DNA from: Phytophthora sp. 'mugwort'
Lineage: Eukaryota; Oomycota; Peronosporomycetes; Peronosporales; Peronosporaceae
Assembly: GCA_033558025.1 (NCBI GenBank)
Contig: JAUCEF010000006.1
Span: 4,526,001 to 4,590,000 of the forward strand
Direction: 5' to 3'
Length of the DNA: 64,000 bases
Part shown: positions 31,359-42,643 of the stretch, piece by piece
Layout: each line of letters opens with the position of its first letter
Numbering within the stretch: position 1 is the first letter of the stretch
The notes under the pieces: model-generated
Databases searched by the model: none
What the model saw: only the letters and a program-made list of their open reading frames with translations
Told to the model about the DNA's origin: nothing
Made by a program: the position numbers and the translations under genes

Positions 31359-32312
31359 CTAAAATTCGTACGTGGCGGTAAGGTACGGTGCCTGGGAGTG
31401 TTGCTGAGGGGCCCTGAGCTCGCGCGGGGGCTCCAGCTTCGGCAGTCGGTCCCTGAGAATGGCAACGTTGTGGTGGCCGTTCGCCTGTGCAGCCGCAGCA
31501 GCCTGGGCGTTCTCTACGAACAAGCAGTCGAACAGATCCTGCACATCCGACTCTAGAATCCGCTGCTGCGGAGGGTGCTGCTGCTCGACGGGCGGGTGAG
31601 ATGGCCACAAAAGTCCACGCATCGGGAGCGAACCGGTCGGAGGCGGGGCTCGGCCGGGGAACTCAAACTTGGGGCGGGGCAACGTCGGAACAGGTCCGGC
31701 AGGTAGGGGAGCTGCTTCCTGTTGTGTTGACGGGCCAGCACGGTGCTGCGTACGCCGATGCCGAGTCAGGTTGCCGGCAGTGCTGAAGGTCTTCCCGCAG
31801 CCAGCAAAGTCACAAGTGTGAGGCGTGCGCGCAAGGTGGACTTTTAGATGCGGCACCAGCTTCTCGCGGCTCGTAAACACACGCGTGCAGTGCGCTGCAG
31901 GACAACTGATTTTTCGCATCGCATGGAGCTTGCGGTGGCGGGCCAGGTTGCCCGACGTGCTGAAGCGCTTGCCACACTCCGCCACCGGACACTGGTGCGG
32001 CTGTTCTCCCGTGTGGGTCTTGAGATGCTCATGGAGCGTGAACTTGCGGTGGAAGCGTCCGCCGCAGTTTGGAACCGGACAGGCAAATGGTCGATCCTCG
32101 GACGGAGCCGCACGGCGAGACGTGCCCGAGCGGGGTGGGGCGGCACTTGGGCTCCCGTCGTTATTGACGCTGACGTTGGCACTAGGAGCGAGATTGGCAA
32201 TGGCACCGAGCGGGAGATTGGCATGCGTGTTTAGATCCTGGTGCTGTCCGGAGGTGCTGCGCTGCAGGTAGAACGGGTGGTCCCGCGAGGTATCGCTTAG
32301 CATGGCTTGCAT
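31359..32312 (-). CDS. Four-finger C2H2 zinc-finger protein, second paralog
   Basis: Single exon, 317 residues from the ATG at 32312. That start is chosen because the third paralog begins with the same M-Q-A. An in-frame ATG at 32399 would add 29 residues without resemblance to the others. A 70-residue Ser/Asn/Pro-rich N-terminus precedes four C2H2 fingers at residues 78-190 (CPVPNC, CPVAEC, CPAAHC, CDFAGC). A Pro/Gln-rich segment follows, then the conserved motif at 254-268 (ESDVQDLFDCLFVEN). The finger region is closest to the third paralog (RFHRKFTLHEH, THTGEQPHQCP). Likely a nuclear DNA-binding regulator; target unknown. Confidence 0.9.
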   Translation of the reverse strand: MQAMLSDTSRDHPFYLQRSTSGQHQDLNTHANLPLGAIANLAPSANVSVNNDGSPSAAPPRSGTSRRAAPSEDRPFACPVPNCGGRFHRKFTLHEHLKTHTGEQPHQCPVAECGKRFSTSGNLARHRKLHAMRKISCPAAHCTRVFTSREKLVPHLKVHLARTPHTCDFAGCGKTFSTAGNLTRHRRTQHRAGPSTQQEAAPLPAGPVPTLPRPKFEFPGRAPPPTGSLPMRGLLWPSHPPVEQQHPPQQRILESDVQDLFDCLFVENAQAAAAAQANGHHNVAILRDRLPKLEPPRELRAPQQHSQAPYLTATYEF

Positions 32313-33615
32313 TTTTATTGGCGCTTGGTTCAACGGCGCAATGATCGCGAAGGGAAGAGGGGAAGGTGGACGAGATAGCGGTCGTGTAACGCCGTTCACG
32401 CTGATTGAACAGTGGCTCTCCTCGCCTAAAGCTGGTACGTTCGAGAATACAAACGGAGACTGCGGTGGTCATTGTCTCTTGGCCGCTTTGTCTGCTTTTG
32501 CCGCCGTGGCCATCAATGGACGAGTCAGACCGACGAATAGGGCTGAATAGGACACATCATATGCTTGCGGGATTATGGCTCGACAGGCTGTTTGTCATTA
32601 CTGCACAGCCCCGTGCCAGCGTCCAGATCTCAGATCTTCATGTACTGATACTGATAGACGGACGCCATGCAAATCGTCCGGGATTGAGCGCAGCCATCTG
32701 ATGTAGACACTGCCGATGGACACTGGCGACAATGTGCCGTATGCGACGTCCAGCAACTTGACGTTGCTATTTCCCATGAAGAAGCCAGCCGGGGATAGGC
32801 GGCCGGCTACTTTTATCTCGGAGGATTTGCAGGCTCCGTCACGAATCTGCAGCCAAGAACTGGTCAACGTCGTCCGTCCCGCCGCCTCCGGACATCGCGG
32901 TGCGGTCCCCCTTTACTTGCAGGAGCATCCAAGATGCCAGCGTAGTTGGTCTTCGACTTGACCTTGACAACCTTCCGACGAGTGGCGGCGTTAATGTTGG
33001 GGCGCTGCAAACTCGACTTGACCTGATACCGTGTCAATTGTTCACAATCGCGTGCAATTCCTCCAGGCTCGTGATGACAGCGGAAGTTCTTGACGACCTT
33101 AGAATCATTAATTCGCGGTCGCCGCGGTGCCAACATGCTCTGCTTTGGAGCAAGAGATCCGATCTTCAGTTGTCAAAAACGCACCATGGAAGCACCCGTG
33201 CGTTTCCAAGTCCAACCCCGTACCACAGGGCTGCACACGATATGGTCCTTGTGACGTGATGATCTATCTACCTACGGTACATGCAGTGTCTCCGAAACGT
33301 GCGCGGTTAAAAGGGCTCGCAGGAACGCGTCAACATGAGTTGATGCAGTGTGTGTACATGTATTAATGACTGTACTTAAGTCTGCGCACGATAACGACTG
33401 GTGGTGCCGGTTAAAGTGCTGGTGCCTGGCCTCGTAAAGAAGTGCAGTACAGGCAGTTTGGTGATCGATTGTCTTGCGACGACTGAATAACGGACGGAGA
33501 CGTCAAAGCGGGCACACGTAATACATTAACAAAGGGTCCATTGAACCGCTCGTCCTTAATAACTTCATCAACACAACTCTCAACTAGGCTTGTCACAAAC
33601 GGTCATTCATCGCAC
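32313..33615. other. Intergenic region between the second and third zinc-finger genes
   Basis: Open frames of up to about 119 codons overlap on both strands and show no domain. No gene, repeat or RNA is supported. Confidence 0.5.
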
Positions 33616-34452
33616 TCACGGATGGAAGGCTCCACGGAGGAACGGCTCGCTGCGAATAATGCCGCCCACGTTGTTTATGGGCGCCACCCCCGCAGGGTTC
33701 TCGACAAAAAGGCAGTCCAGCAGGTCCCGCACGTCTTGGTCGGAGATGCGGGTGTAGTCGGGTCTCGCGGTCGCGGCGGCTACCGCTGCCGGGGTCGGCG
33801 CAGCGGACCACACGGGGGCCTTCACGAGCATGGCGCCGGGGACGATCGGGTACTGCACCATCCGGTTGGACAACCCTTGCAAGGGAAACTGACGCTGTTG
33901 TTGGTGCTCAGGGAAGGGCAAGTTCTTCAGTATGGACGGCTGCCGCAGCGCATCAAACCCGGCCGTCCGGTTGACCGGTGGAGCATTGTGCCGCGTTCGC
34001 CGATGCCGGGTCAGGTTTCCAGCCGTGCTGAAGGTCTTGCCGCAGCCTTCAATGGTGCACGTGTGCGGCGTGCCCGCGAGGTGGACCTTGAGATGTCTCA
34101 TGAGCTTTTCGCGGCTTGTGAATTCCCGGGAGCAGTGTGGCGTCGGGCAGTTGAGCTTGTGGATTGAGTGCAACTTCCGGTGCCGTGCCAAGTTGCCCGA
34201 AGTGCTGAACCGCTTGCCGCAGTCCGCTATGGGGCATTGATGTGGCTGCTCGCCCGTGTGCGTCTTCATATGCTCGTGCAGCGTGAACTTGCGGTGAAAG
34301 CGACCACCGCAGGTCGGGATCGGACATGCGAACGGCCGGTCCTGCGACGGCGGAGCGCGTCGCGACTCGGTCGGCCGCGCCGGCCGGTTGGGCAAGAAGT
34401 AGCCGCGGTCGTAGGGCTGCTGGTGCTGGTGCTGGTTGAGCGTGGCTTGCAT
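33616..34452 (-). CDS. Four-finger C2H2 zinc-finger protein, third paralog
   Basis: Single exon, 278 residues from the ATG at 34452, the M-Q-A start shared with the second paralog. The frame is open further upstream to 34620, but that part does not resemble the paralog. A Gln/His-rich N-terminus (HQHQQ) precedes four C2H2 fingers at residues 43-155 (CPIPTC, CPIADC, CPTPHC, CTIEGC). A Pro/Gln/Ala-rich linker leads to the conserved motif at 238-252 (DQDVRDLLDCLFVEN). Likely a nuclear DNA-binding protein. The three genes are on one strand with 1.3-3 kb between them, consistent with tandem duplication. Confidence 0.9.
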   Translation of the reverse strand: MQATLNQHQHQQPYDRGYFLPNRPARPTESRRAPPSQDRPFACPIPTCGGRFHRKFTLHEHMKTHTGEQPHQCPIADCGKRFSTSGNLARHRKLHSIHKLNCPTPHCSREFTSREKLMRHLKVHLAGTPHTCTIEGCGKTFSTAGNLTRHRRTRHNAPPVNRTAGFDALRQPSILKNLPFPEHQQQRQFPLQGLSNRMVQYPIVPGAMLVKAPVWSAAPTPAAVAAATARPDYTRISDQDVRDLLDCLFVENPAGVAPINNVGGIIRSEPFLRGAFHP

Positions 34453-36048
34453 TGTTGCGCGCGGAGCTCGGACTAACTTTGTGGATGGCAGGCAATTTGA
34501 ATTGTAGCCCAGCCGGCGGCGGACAGGGCAGCGCGCGCAAAGTGCAGTGTCGCGCAAAGAGCGTAGGGTGGATCTCCTCATGGCACCAAACTCAGGATGG
34601 GGAGGGCTGCAGCGCGACACTCGTATTGCCCACTCACGACCCGTTTAAGCTGATGTCCAGGGCCGCATGTGCTCTGCAACGCGGTGGTGCTGACCTCCTT
34701 GCTACGATACCATCGCTACAACTCATTGGTGAAAATATCGGGCGTGCCTCTTTTTGGGTTTGAGTCGCGGCGCGAAGCAGCTAAGCAAGCAACTGTATCG
34801 TCAGCGCTATCATCACGCCTCACGCGCCCCGTCCGTTGCTCCCAACACGACCCATTGATGTCACCCAGGGCTTGAGTGCTGGACCGGACGCCAGTGTCAA
34901 TAGAGCTGGAGCCGTCGGATCTGGTCCCGAGCACTTTCAAAAGATTGATGGTGGATACTGTACTGGTTGAAGCTTTTCGCCTTCAGGGGGTTAATCCTCA
35001 TGCTTCGAGCTTGCATTGCTGATCAATTTGAGTTTGTAGCCGATTACCGTGTCCTAACTAATCCCTGTACTTTGGTTATATTTAATCGTTGCAAATCACA
35101 GTTGACTTTGTATCTGTATCAAAATACCTGTGCTTCTAAAGTTCTTTAATCAACATCTAATTAGGACAGGTTTAACAGAATCTGCGATGGTGACCAAGTT
35201 ACAATACCGGTACCGTACGGCAGACCTGGGTGTGGTTACGTACACGTAACCCGGTCATAAATGGTCTGGAGCGTCTTCAAACTGCAACCCACCATGTGCG
35301 ATCCCGCGCGTTGAACGGCATCCCGGACTACCGCCAAGTCGGCGCAGCGCGACGCAAGTGGTGCTTGCCGACATGAGTGTGCGAGAAACGCGGCCGTCGT
35401 CGGTGCTTCACCCACCACGGCGTCGATTGCTACGTCCCGCAGACGTATCTTCGCCTTAATTCATGCTCAATAAATGGTGGTGAGAGTCACCTTGTAGTTG
35501 CATATTTAAAATAAAACGCATTGAAAGTCCACCTATATTCGCGGGAAAGCGTTGTCGAAGAAAAGATTGTTCTCGGTCAGGCGAAGCACCTGTAAAACTG
35601 TGTTCGAGCGCTCACATCCTTGTGCTGCTTGTCCATGTCGAGTTTCCAGTCGAACGTATTAATAGCAGTCCCTGTGCACCATCGACCACCCAACAACACG
35701 AACTGGTAAGTGCATTGCCAGTGCTAGTCGAAGGAGTTCAACTTCCGCTCTCGCAACTCGATATTGCCGATCTTCCTTCATGCTCCGGCTCACGGTCTAC
35801 AGAGCTCCCTCCTGGCCGTGACATCGCATCGCCCACGCATCTTCTTGCATATCATGCGCGAGAACACGTTCTTAGAGAACTTCGCTCGCGTGGACACGTC
35901 CATCATCTAGGCAAATCCAGCTCGTTCCATCCGGTACATCACCGATAAGTTATTAGTGATGTTATTGGCAATAACGAGGGCCAAGACACCAGCTACATCA
36001 TGGGGAAAACGGTTTAATTGGTGGTTTTACCTGGTAGCGGTATCCTAT
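34453..36048. other. Intergenic region, 1.6 kb
   Basis: Short unrelated open frames only. No gene, RNA or repeat is supported. Confidence 0.5.
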
Positions 36049-38244
36049 CTATACAAAGTTATTGCTGTGAGGTTCTTTTGCCACCTTGGCGCCCTCATCC
36101 ACCGCGTCGACGCCAGTGGCTTGAATCTGCTTGGCGTGCTCCATCTTAAGAGCTTGGTCGCGCATACGGACACTGTTGCGCTTGGCCTGCGTCATCTTGT
36201 ACAGTACAGTGATGAACGTGGCCACACAGGCCACAGCACCGATCAATAGAGCAACGAGCATCGGAGGACCGTACAGGTTGTCGCCATCCTCGTTGCTAGC
36301 GGTCTCGGTGCATCGCGGTCCAGTCCACGAATCTGACGAGCACTCGCAACGGCCGTTGGAGTTGCACGTGCCTGTAGTCACAGCCGAAGAGCCGCTAGTC
36401 GAAATAGTGCAATCATCGTCGGAGTTGCAGAACGCCATGCCCGACACTTCCACGACGAGGTTATCATCGTCTTGGTAGTCGTCAATATTGTCTTTAATCC
36501 ACTGCTTTGTCGGGTGAGTCGACGGATCACATCCATAGGCCATCGACGAGCCCTCGGACACGTCCTGATACACGCGAATATAGTCGACTTTCATGTACAT
36601 CGGGAACGCGTCGCAGATTGCATTCGTCGTGTTGTCAGTATGATCACCATAGCAGCCACTCGAACCAGCGTTAGGCGGCTTGGAACCCCACGAACTGGCG
36701 AGCGCGACGTTGAAAATGAAGTACATGGGCTCCTCAATCATGAGTTTCTTTGGGTTCATCTGTGCCTTGTTTTGAGGCGGGTTGGTGATGGCCTCGGACG
36801 GGATTTCAAAGATTACTTGCCCTTCCACTTCCCAGCGAATGTAGCCCGAGTCACCCATGACCCACTCGAGTGAGTACGTCACCCAGTCCAAGTAAGCAGC
36901 CATGTGCACTTCCCAGTTGGAGGAAATGGCGTCCATTTGATAAGTGAATTCCGAGCCAGAGCTCGTGGAACCACCCGATTTCGTACACTCCTCGGCAGTG
37001 TTACCTGCATTACACAGGTACGCGCCCATGTAGGCGTTCTGCTTGGGGAAACAGGTACCGTTCGAATTCACACCCCAATGCACTGTGCCGTTGTCCTTGA
37101 ATCCCAACTCTGCGTTCACGTCGTACGACGCCGGACACAAATCCATCGTGCACGCATTCTGCGTAATGCCCTTTGTCAGCGACGCGTTGATGGTGGCAAA
37201 GCTCTGTACGTCGTCGTTCTCCACGTCGCACAAATTGTTGGCGGCGTAGCGAAGTCCCTGGTACCATGACTTGTGGCCACGGAGGTTCCAATAGTACTTA
37301 GTCGGGACGTCCTGGTTGTTGGCTCCTGTAGTCTTACAGTCATAGCTGTATAAGCAGTAAGCCGACGAGTTATCCGCAAGCATACGGAAGTCATCCGGCA
37401 TGCCCGGTCCAACCTGAATAGACGAGGAAATGGCGGTACCACCGCCCTCAAGAATATCGATTTCTGGAGCTCCTCGGCCTTGATTCGCGTTTAAGCCATG
37501 GCCGGGATTGTCGTCGCAGGCGCTAATCCGCTGGTTCTGTGAGTCGAAGATGGTATCGTTGCACTCATTATACGAGAATGGCCACATTCGAGCCGTGGAG
37601 CCCGTGAAGATAGCGCGACCGAGGTTGCCCATCAACCAGATACCGGGCCACGTCGGGTAGTAATTGATATTTGCAGCTCGAACACTGGTAGACCCGGTCT
37701 CGATATCTGGGTTCCCGGATGCATTCGTGACGGCACCTGGTAATTGGGCCCGGACCCTGACGAGGCCGCCTTGGAAACAGAACTTGTTCCAGCCCTGTAC
37801 CATGGCGGATTCATAATAGAAGGTCACATCCTCGTAGCCCGGCGGTGAGATATACTCGTTCCAGACTGTGAGGTTGGTCTCGTGGATATCTGACTTGATG
37901 TAGAAATAGCAGTTGCCATCGTCATCGCAGGCTGTGCCCGTCATATTCGGGTAGTAGATCTCGAGCGCTGCATTCACTCCGTCAGGCTTATCGATGGCTG
38001 TCCAAAGGTGGTCCTCGCCCGCGTCGAAGCTGCGTCCTTCCTTGTTGAATTCATCACTCATGATGAGCGTCCAGGTGTCGCCACGTGAAGATTTGTGAGT
38101 CTGGGCTTTGCTGGGCGTGTCCACATCCACCCACGGCAATACGCCCGACCTGGTCTCGTACGACTTGGTGGTGGTTGAGGCTCCTTTGGTCGTGGACATC
38201 ACAAGTGACGCGACTGTAACGGCGCACGTCCAGCGTGACAACAT
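36049..38244 (-). CDS. GH16 SKN1/KRE6-type beta-glucan protein 1
   Basis: Single exon, 731 residues from the ATG at 38244. A signal peptide (about 1-22) is followed by W-V-D-x-D-T-P and I-M-S-D-E-F. A GH16 fold of the SKN1/KRE6 class comes next (WPGIWLMGNLGRA, about 199-211), with the catalytic E-x-D-x-x-E as EIDILE at 261-266. MIEEPMYFIFNVALASSWG marks the end of the fold. A cysteine-rich EGF-like segment (C-N-S-N-G-R-C-E-C...G-P-R-C), one membrane helix (about 662-683) and a 48-residue cytosolic tail ending SNNFV complete the protein. Yeast Kre6/Skn1 act in beta-1,6-glucan assembly. Here the layout is type I membrane, not yeast type II. Probable role: wall beta-glucan synthesis or remodelling. 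It is closest to the gene at 47425. Confidence 0.92.
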   Translation of the reverse strand: MLSRWTCAVTVASLVMSTTKGASTTTKSYETRSGVLPWVDVDTPSKAQTHKSSRGDTWTLIMSDEFNKEGRSFDAGEDHLWTAIDKPDGVNAALEIYYPNMTGTACDDDGNCYFYIKSDIHETNLTVWNEYISPPGYEDVTFYYESAMVQGWNKFCFQGGLVRVRAQLPGAVTNASGNPDIETGSTSVRAANINYYPTWPGIWLMGNLGRAIFTGSTARMWPFSYNECNDTIFDSQNQRISACDDNPGHGLNANQGRGAPEIDILEGGGTAISSSIQVGPGMPDDFRMLADNSSAYCLYSYDCKTTGANNQDVPTKYYWNLRGHKSWYQGLRYAANNLCDVENDDVQSFATINASLTKGITQNACTMDLCPASYDVNAELGFKDNGTVHWGVNSNGTCFPKQNAYMGAYLCNAGNTAEECTKSGGSTSSGSEFTYQMDAISSNWEVHMAAYLDWVTYSLEWVMGDSGYIRWEVEGQVIFEIPSEAITNPPQNKAQMNPKKLMIEEPMYFIFNVALASSWGSKPPNAGSSGCYGDHTDNTTNAICDAFPMYMKVDYIRVYQDVSEGSSMAYGCDPSTHPTKQWIKDNIDDYQDDDNLVVEVSGMAFCNSDDDCTISTSGSSAVTTGTCNSNGRCECSSDSWTGPRCTETASNEDGDNLYGPPMLVALLIGAVACVATFITVLYKMTQAKRNSVRMRDQALKMEHAKQIQATGVDAVDEGAKVAKEPHSNNFV

Positions 38245-39189
38245 GGCTGCGATTTAGTAGTACCTAGTCGATCAACGGGCTCCGCTTTGAGCTGGAGAAA
38301 CCTGAACTGGCTGGAGACTGAGGGGGGGGCATGGAAACTGAAGAGCGACACTACAACCTCGAAGTCAGAAGGGAATAGGGTTGGTTACATACAAATGCAA
38401 AGGGTAATGACATAGACGGGCGTGGATTGGAAAATCTGGTGGCGCCAAACCATGTCACACGCACAACTTTCAAACCAGATTGCGAACATCGACCACGCTT
38501 AGCGAAACGCGGCGTCATATGCAGCTTGGGTGAAGCAGACTCCATGGCAGCGAAATCCGGTTGTGGTGTCAGAGGGGGCGGCTGCCGTAAGGATGGTGAT
38601 ATTTTTTTATTTTATTGGCAGCATTAAAAATTAATATCATTTTGTTATCCTTGGTTTACAAGTCACCTCTAGATTTTTACGAGTACTACGACCTGCTATC
38701 CTCGATAGAACTTTTTCTGTGCAGCTACAAATTTGGGTCAGAATCATGGTTACTTTGCTAAGCAAAGACATGTGATATGTATCGGATATGAAGGGGTTCT
38801 GTTTTAGGATTATGAATTTTTCAGAAATCGTTCAGAAAAGATCCTAAAATCAATAGCATGGGTACTCTTATGCCATGATCAAGCTGTGCAAAGCGATCCA
38901 TTCAAACCATGCATTGAATAGCGAAGTGCTGCAAGTGTATCAAGCTCTATATACGCGAGTTGTCGAACACGACGCGCAGAGGTTATCACGTTCAAAGTTA
39001 AGCAGATCCAGCTGTAGCAAGCCACCTATACTGCTACCAATTCATACCCCGGACAATACACCGTCATTTTGTTTACAAGCAAACGGTTTGGGCGTGCTCG
39101 TTCGACTTAATAATTGAGCAAAAAGGTCATTCGAAAGGTAAACTGGTTTTCTAATATTGTTTTACCTAGCAAAAGTGTTCCTACCAAAG
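38245..39189. other. Intergenic region
   Basis: 5' flank of the GH16 gene, then AT-rich DNA up to a decayed transposase. No gene is supported. Confidence 0.5.
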
Positions 39190-40282
39190 CTTACTTACCC
39201 ATTTCCATGTCCTTGCCACACTCGGCAAGAACAATGTTTTAAAGCAGTGTCGATCAATGCGCCAGACCAAGGCCTGCGTCAAGTCCCCTTGCTCACTGTT
39301 ACGGTCTCCTTCATGAGCGACATTCTGTTCGCAGCTAGCGAGTCATACTCGCCTCGTCCAAGCACCTCAATTCGCTTAGCTGTAAGCCTTTTTTTCATGC
39401 GAGCCTTCAGCGTATTAAAACACTCCTCTATTGTATTGCATATGGGACTGTAGGGTGCTAGGCGTAGAATGACCAGCTTGTTGCTGTTGACGATTCCGTC
39501 TGCAACAAGCTGCTCTCGTGAGTGTGGCTTCACCTGTCAGTGGGCTGGAGCGTTGCCCGTGCCCACTACAACTTCCTCGTCTTCACAGCATTCCTTGTAA
39601 TCGTCCATGTTGATAGCGGCCACGAAAACGTCTGCGACGAACCGCGCATTCTCCTCCATATTGGCGGAGCTTTCGTGTGTGCGCAGCAGCACGACCCCAT
39701 AACCAGGGTGCACATCGCAATGCATGTGGGATCTCTTGCCCTCGTATGGCGGGAGCATGACTACCGCACGCGGGCCAGCGCGTGCCCATCCTTGGTTGCA
39801 GGTCAGGTGAGATGTTAACAATTTGGTTCATCATGCTAAATGATAATGTCGTCGGCGGACACGTGCTTGTTCAGTGTCTTGGCGAACTCCATCCAATTCT
39901 CCGTGTTCACAGTGTTGTTAATGGTGGCTTTCTCGATTCGGAGGCCCTTGCCCGTATAGAGCCTGTGGTGTCTCGCGCAGTGGATAGAGGAGACGCTCAC
40001 ATCCACCGAGAGATCGCTCAGCGGCCTATTCATGACCGCCATGGTCATTTCCGTCTGTTCGTCAAAGTACTCCTCGCGCTTGGACATGACCTCAGCTGTC
40101 ATTTTAATGCAGATTTTCCTCACGCCACCACGCTGCTGCTGCTTAATAATCCCCTTCGCAACAATGCGACGGGCAGTAGTGACAGTGCCCGCATTGTTGG
40201 TAGCACACCGAGTCATTCTTACCCGGTCACATAGGCGCCAGCCCCTTCTTCGCGCTGGTCCGCTCGTATTTGTTGGCTTCAT
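39190..40282 (-). pseudogene. Decayed IS630/Tc1-type DDE transposase
   Basis: Read from about 40282 down. An N-terminal helical region is followed by LYTGKGLRIEKATINN and H-D-E-P-N, equivalent to the first catalytic Asp (D-E-T-N) near 39820. In another frame come WARAGPRAVVMLPPYEGKRS and VVVGTGNAPAH, which stands for the usual V-V-D-N-A-P-C-H, so the second Asp is changed to Gly. Near 39410-39470 APYSPICNTIEECFNTLKAR corresponds to PYSPxLNPIEExF, the Glu end of the DDE triad. At least two frameshifts and a stop break it. Terminal inverted repeats were not found. Confidence 0.78.
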
Positions 40283-41229
40283 GTGATCTGCGGGCAGAGT
40301 TGGCGCGAGCTGTGGGCCATTCTCGTTGTGACAAGCTCCGGGTCATGGAGAGTGGCGGAAGCTAATGTCAAATGAGGAAATGCCAGAGCTATGGTGGGGG
40401 ATAGTGATGCCAGAGTTGAGTGGCTGATGTTTCTTCCCGCCACCAAGCCACTTTACCTGGGAAAAATATATATGGCGCCAAACTACTTTGCTTGTCAACC
40501 TTATTTCAGGTTTATCAATAAATCTCGAATGATCGTTTGCTTGAGAAAACGACCAGTATGCCTTGTAAACAATGTAATTATTAGCCCCTTCACCAAATTC
40601 AAAACGATACCCTTAGTGTATTGAAGATTCTATCACTGTATCACAGCCTTCCGGTGCACCCGACGGCTATGGTTACCATTCACTCGTCGGTGAGAGAGAT
40701 CTCATCAAGGGCAATGTGCAGCTTGTCGAGGTTAAATTCTTCCTCCGATTCCTGGTCCAACTGGGTGAGCCTCCTACCTCGCGCAAACTGGCCTCTATAC
40801 ACGCCGTACTGAGCGATGTGCGAATCCATGTGGCCCGCTGCAAAACCAGCAGCAGCGATGAGTTATCCACCGTTTAGCGCCCGTCTTGCGCCATCCTTTC
40901 GCACCCATGCAAAGACGATAGACACGGGAATACGTGGGTTTCTGGTCACTCTTCTCCCATGCGTTAGCTATGATAATCAAGTGAAAGGTTACGAAGCAGG
41001 GTACGCTGAGAGTGCACTAATCGGGTACCGGTAAAAGGTACTTTCTCTGGTTGGAAAAGATAGCAATGCAAAACTGATGCTGAGCTCTAGTTCGCCTGTG
41101 GGCTCGCTTGTCGAGCTCTGATAGGCAGAATCGACGCGATTTGATAGCCGCTACCGGATACCGTCTTGAGCGCAAAACAATTCCAGCAAACAGGAAAGTT
41201 ATGGACGAAAGTGTGCGTCTCAACATGCC
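40283..41229. other. Region between two transposase relics
   Basis: Contains one coding-like 49-codon frame at 40680-40829 (listed separately). Nothing else is supported. Confidence 0.45.
40680..40829 (-). pseudogene. Short coding-like frame, probable transposase tail
   Basis: A 49-residue frame begins MDSHIAQYGVYRGQFARGRR and ends in an acidic helix-like segment (EEEFNLDKLHIALDEI). Composition looks coding. A reading immediately upstream in another frame (IANAWEKSDQKPTYSRVYRL) resembles the A-W-x-x-V-x-x-x-T-I-x-x-C-W region at the end of pogo/DDE_1 transposases. The family assignment is weak. Confidence 0.3.
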
Positions 41230-42643
41230 ATTCATTGATCAATTTGTACCTTCTTGATCCCTGTCACCCTCAATCTCCTCCACCATGTCCCGCCCGACGA
41301 AGCCAACCTGACCACGAGAGAGCGACAAGGCGTGTTGATCTTCCTGCTGATGCACGGCGAGAGAGGCCAGTTTGATGGCGGTGTCTTGCGCGACGCAGCT
41401 GAGGAGTTTGGTGTCCACACGACTACCGTCAGACGCATTTGGTCTTGATTTGAGACGACGTATGCCGGCGAAGGAATTGCTGGCGTTGCTCCACGTATCA
41501 AGGGCACGTCGGGGCGGCACAAGCTGGACAGGAAGAAGATGTTGGAGCGCGTTGCCGCTCTTCGGCGGCGCATGACGCAGTGGTGCCTCGCCGAAGAGCT
41601 TGGCGCCTCCCGTGCCATCGTACGAGATGCCATGGCCCAAAGAAGCCTTCTACGCCACTCGGGCACGATCCACCCGCTGCTGACGAAGGCGAACAAGCTC
41701 GTCCGCCTACACCACGCCGTCCGCCATGTCGTTCACGGGCCATATGGCCTCCACTTCTCGCCTATCTACAACGTCGTGAATGTGGACGTGAAATGGTTCA
41801 ATGAGGACACCGACAGAAGACTTTCTACGTGTTGCCTGGGGAGACTGTGCCACACTGTGAGCGCAAATGCAAGCGCTTTATTGACAAGACCATGTTTCTT
41901 GCTGTAGTTGCTAGACCTCGGTAAGTCTGTTCGCCAAGCGTTGGTTGTTATTTAATCCTCTAACATTTTATGATTTGATTTGTACAGATATAATCAAAAT
42001 GGAGAGGCTTTATTTGATGGCAAAATTGGCATTTGGGACTTTACGAAACGGACGGAAGCGCAGCGTACCAGCAAGAACCGTCCAGCTGGCACGTTGGAGA
42101 CGAAGAACCTGGAGTCCGTGAACAGAGAGGTCTACAAACGCTACCTGTTGCAGAACATTATCCCAGCAAGTAAGACCAAGTGGCCTGTATCTGAGAAAGG
42201 GATGCTTATTATAATCCAGCAAGACAACTCCATACCGCACTGCAACCGGACGACGCCGACATCTTAGCCGCTAGACTGGCTGACGGCTGGAACATCCGTC
42301 TTGCCTTCCAGCCGGCAAACTCACCGACCTCAACACCCTGGATTTGGGATACTTCAATTCTATCCAGGCTCTCCATTACCAAGCAGATTGCTACAACATT
42401 GATCAACTAGTACAGGCAGTAAGGAAGTCATACGCAGCACTCAAAGTAGAGACACTCGACAACATATTCCTCACCTTGCAGAATGTTATGGTGTGTGTGA
42501 TGAAAGTAGGCGGGGCTAATGATTACAAGCTACCGCACATGGGCAAAAGCAAGCTGAGGCGCCAAGGAAAGCTTCCACAGTCATTCCCATGTGACTTGGA
42601 GATTTTTCGACACGCTGTTGCGTTCTTCATGAAGGTGTTGTAA
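41230..42643 (+). pseudogene. Decayed mariner/Tc1-superfamily transposase
   Basis: An HTH region (LTTRERQGVLIFLL, FGVHTTTVRRIW) ends at an in-frame TGA (41446-41448). Reading then continues in the same frame to NVVNVDVKWFNEDTDRR (first Asp, compare I-D-E-K-W-F). A frameshift near 41820 follows. A 67-bp intron (41921-41987, GTAAGT..TACAG) joins R-P-R to Y-N-Q-N-G-E. The second Asp lies in IIIQQDNSIPHC (compare Q-Q-D-N-A-R-P-H). A further frameshift precedes LAFQPANSP and the third acidic position in the L-D-L-G-Y-F-N-S-I-Q region, which suggests a mariner-like DDD element. The C-terminal half (42344-42643) is open. No terminal repeats were identified. Confidence 0.85.

Noticed and set aside
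33541..34167. 208-codon plus-strand frame over the third zinc-finger gene
   Set aside because: Antisense shadow of the C2H2 gene at 33616-34452.
35622..35948. 108-codon plus-strand frame
   Set aside because: No similarity recognised, no signal peptide, no neighbouring support.
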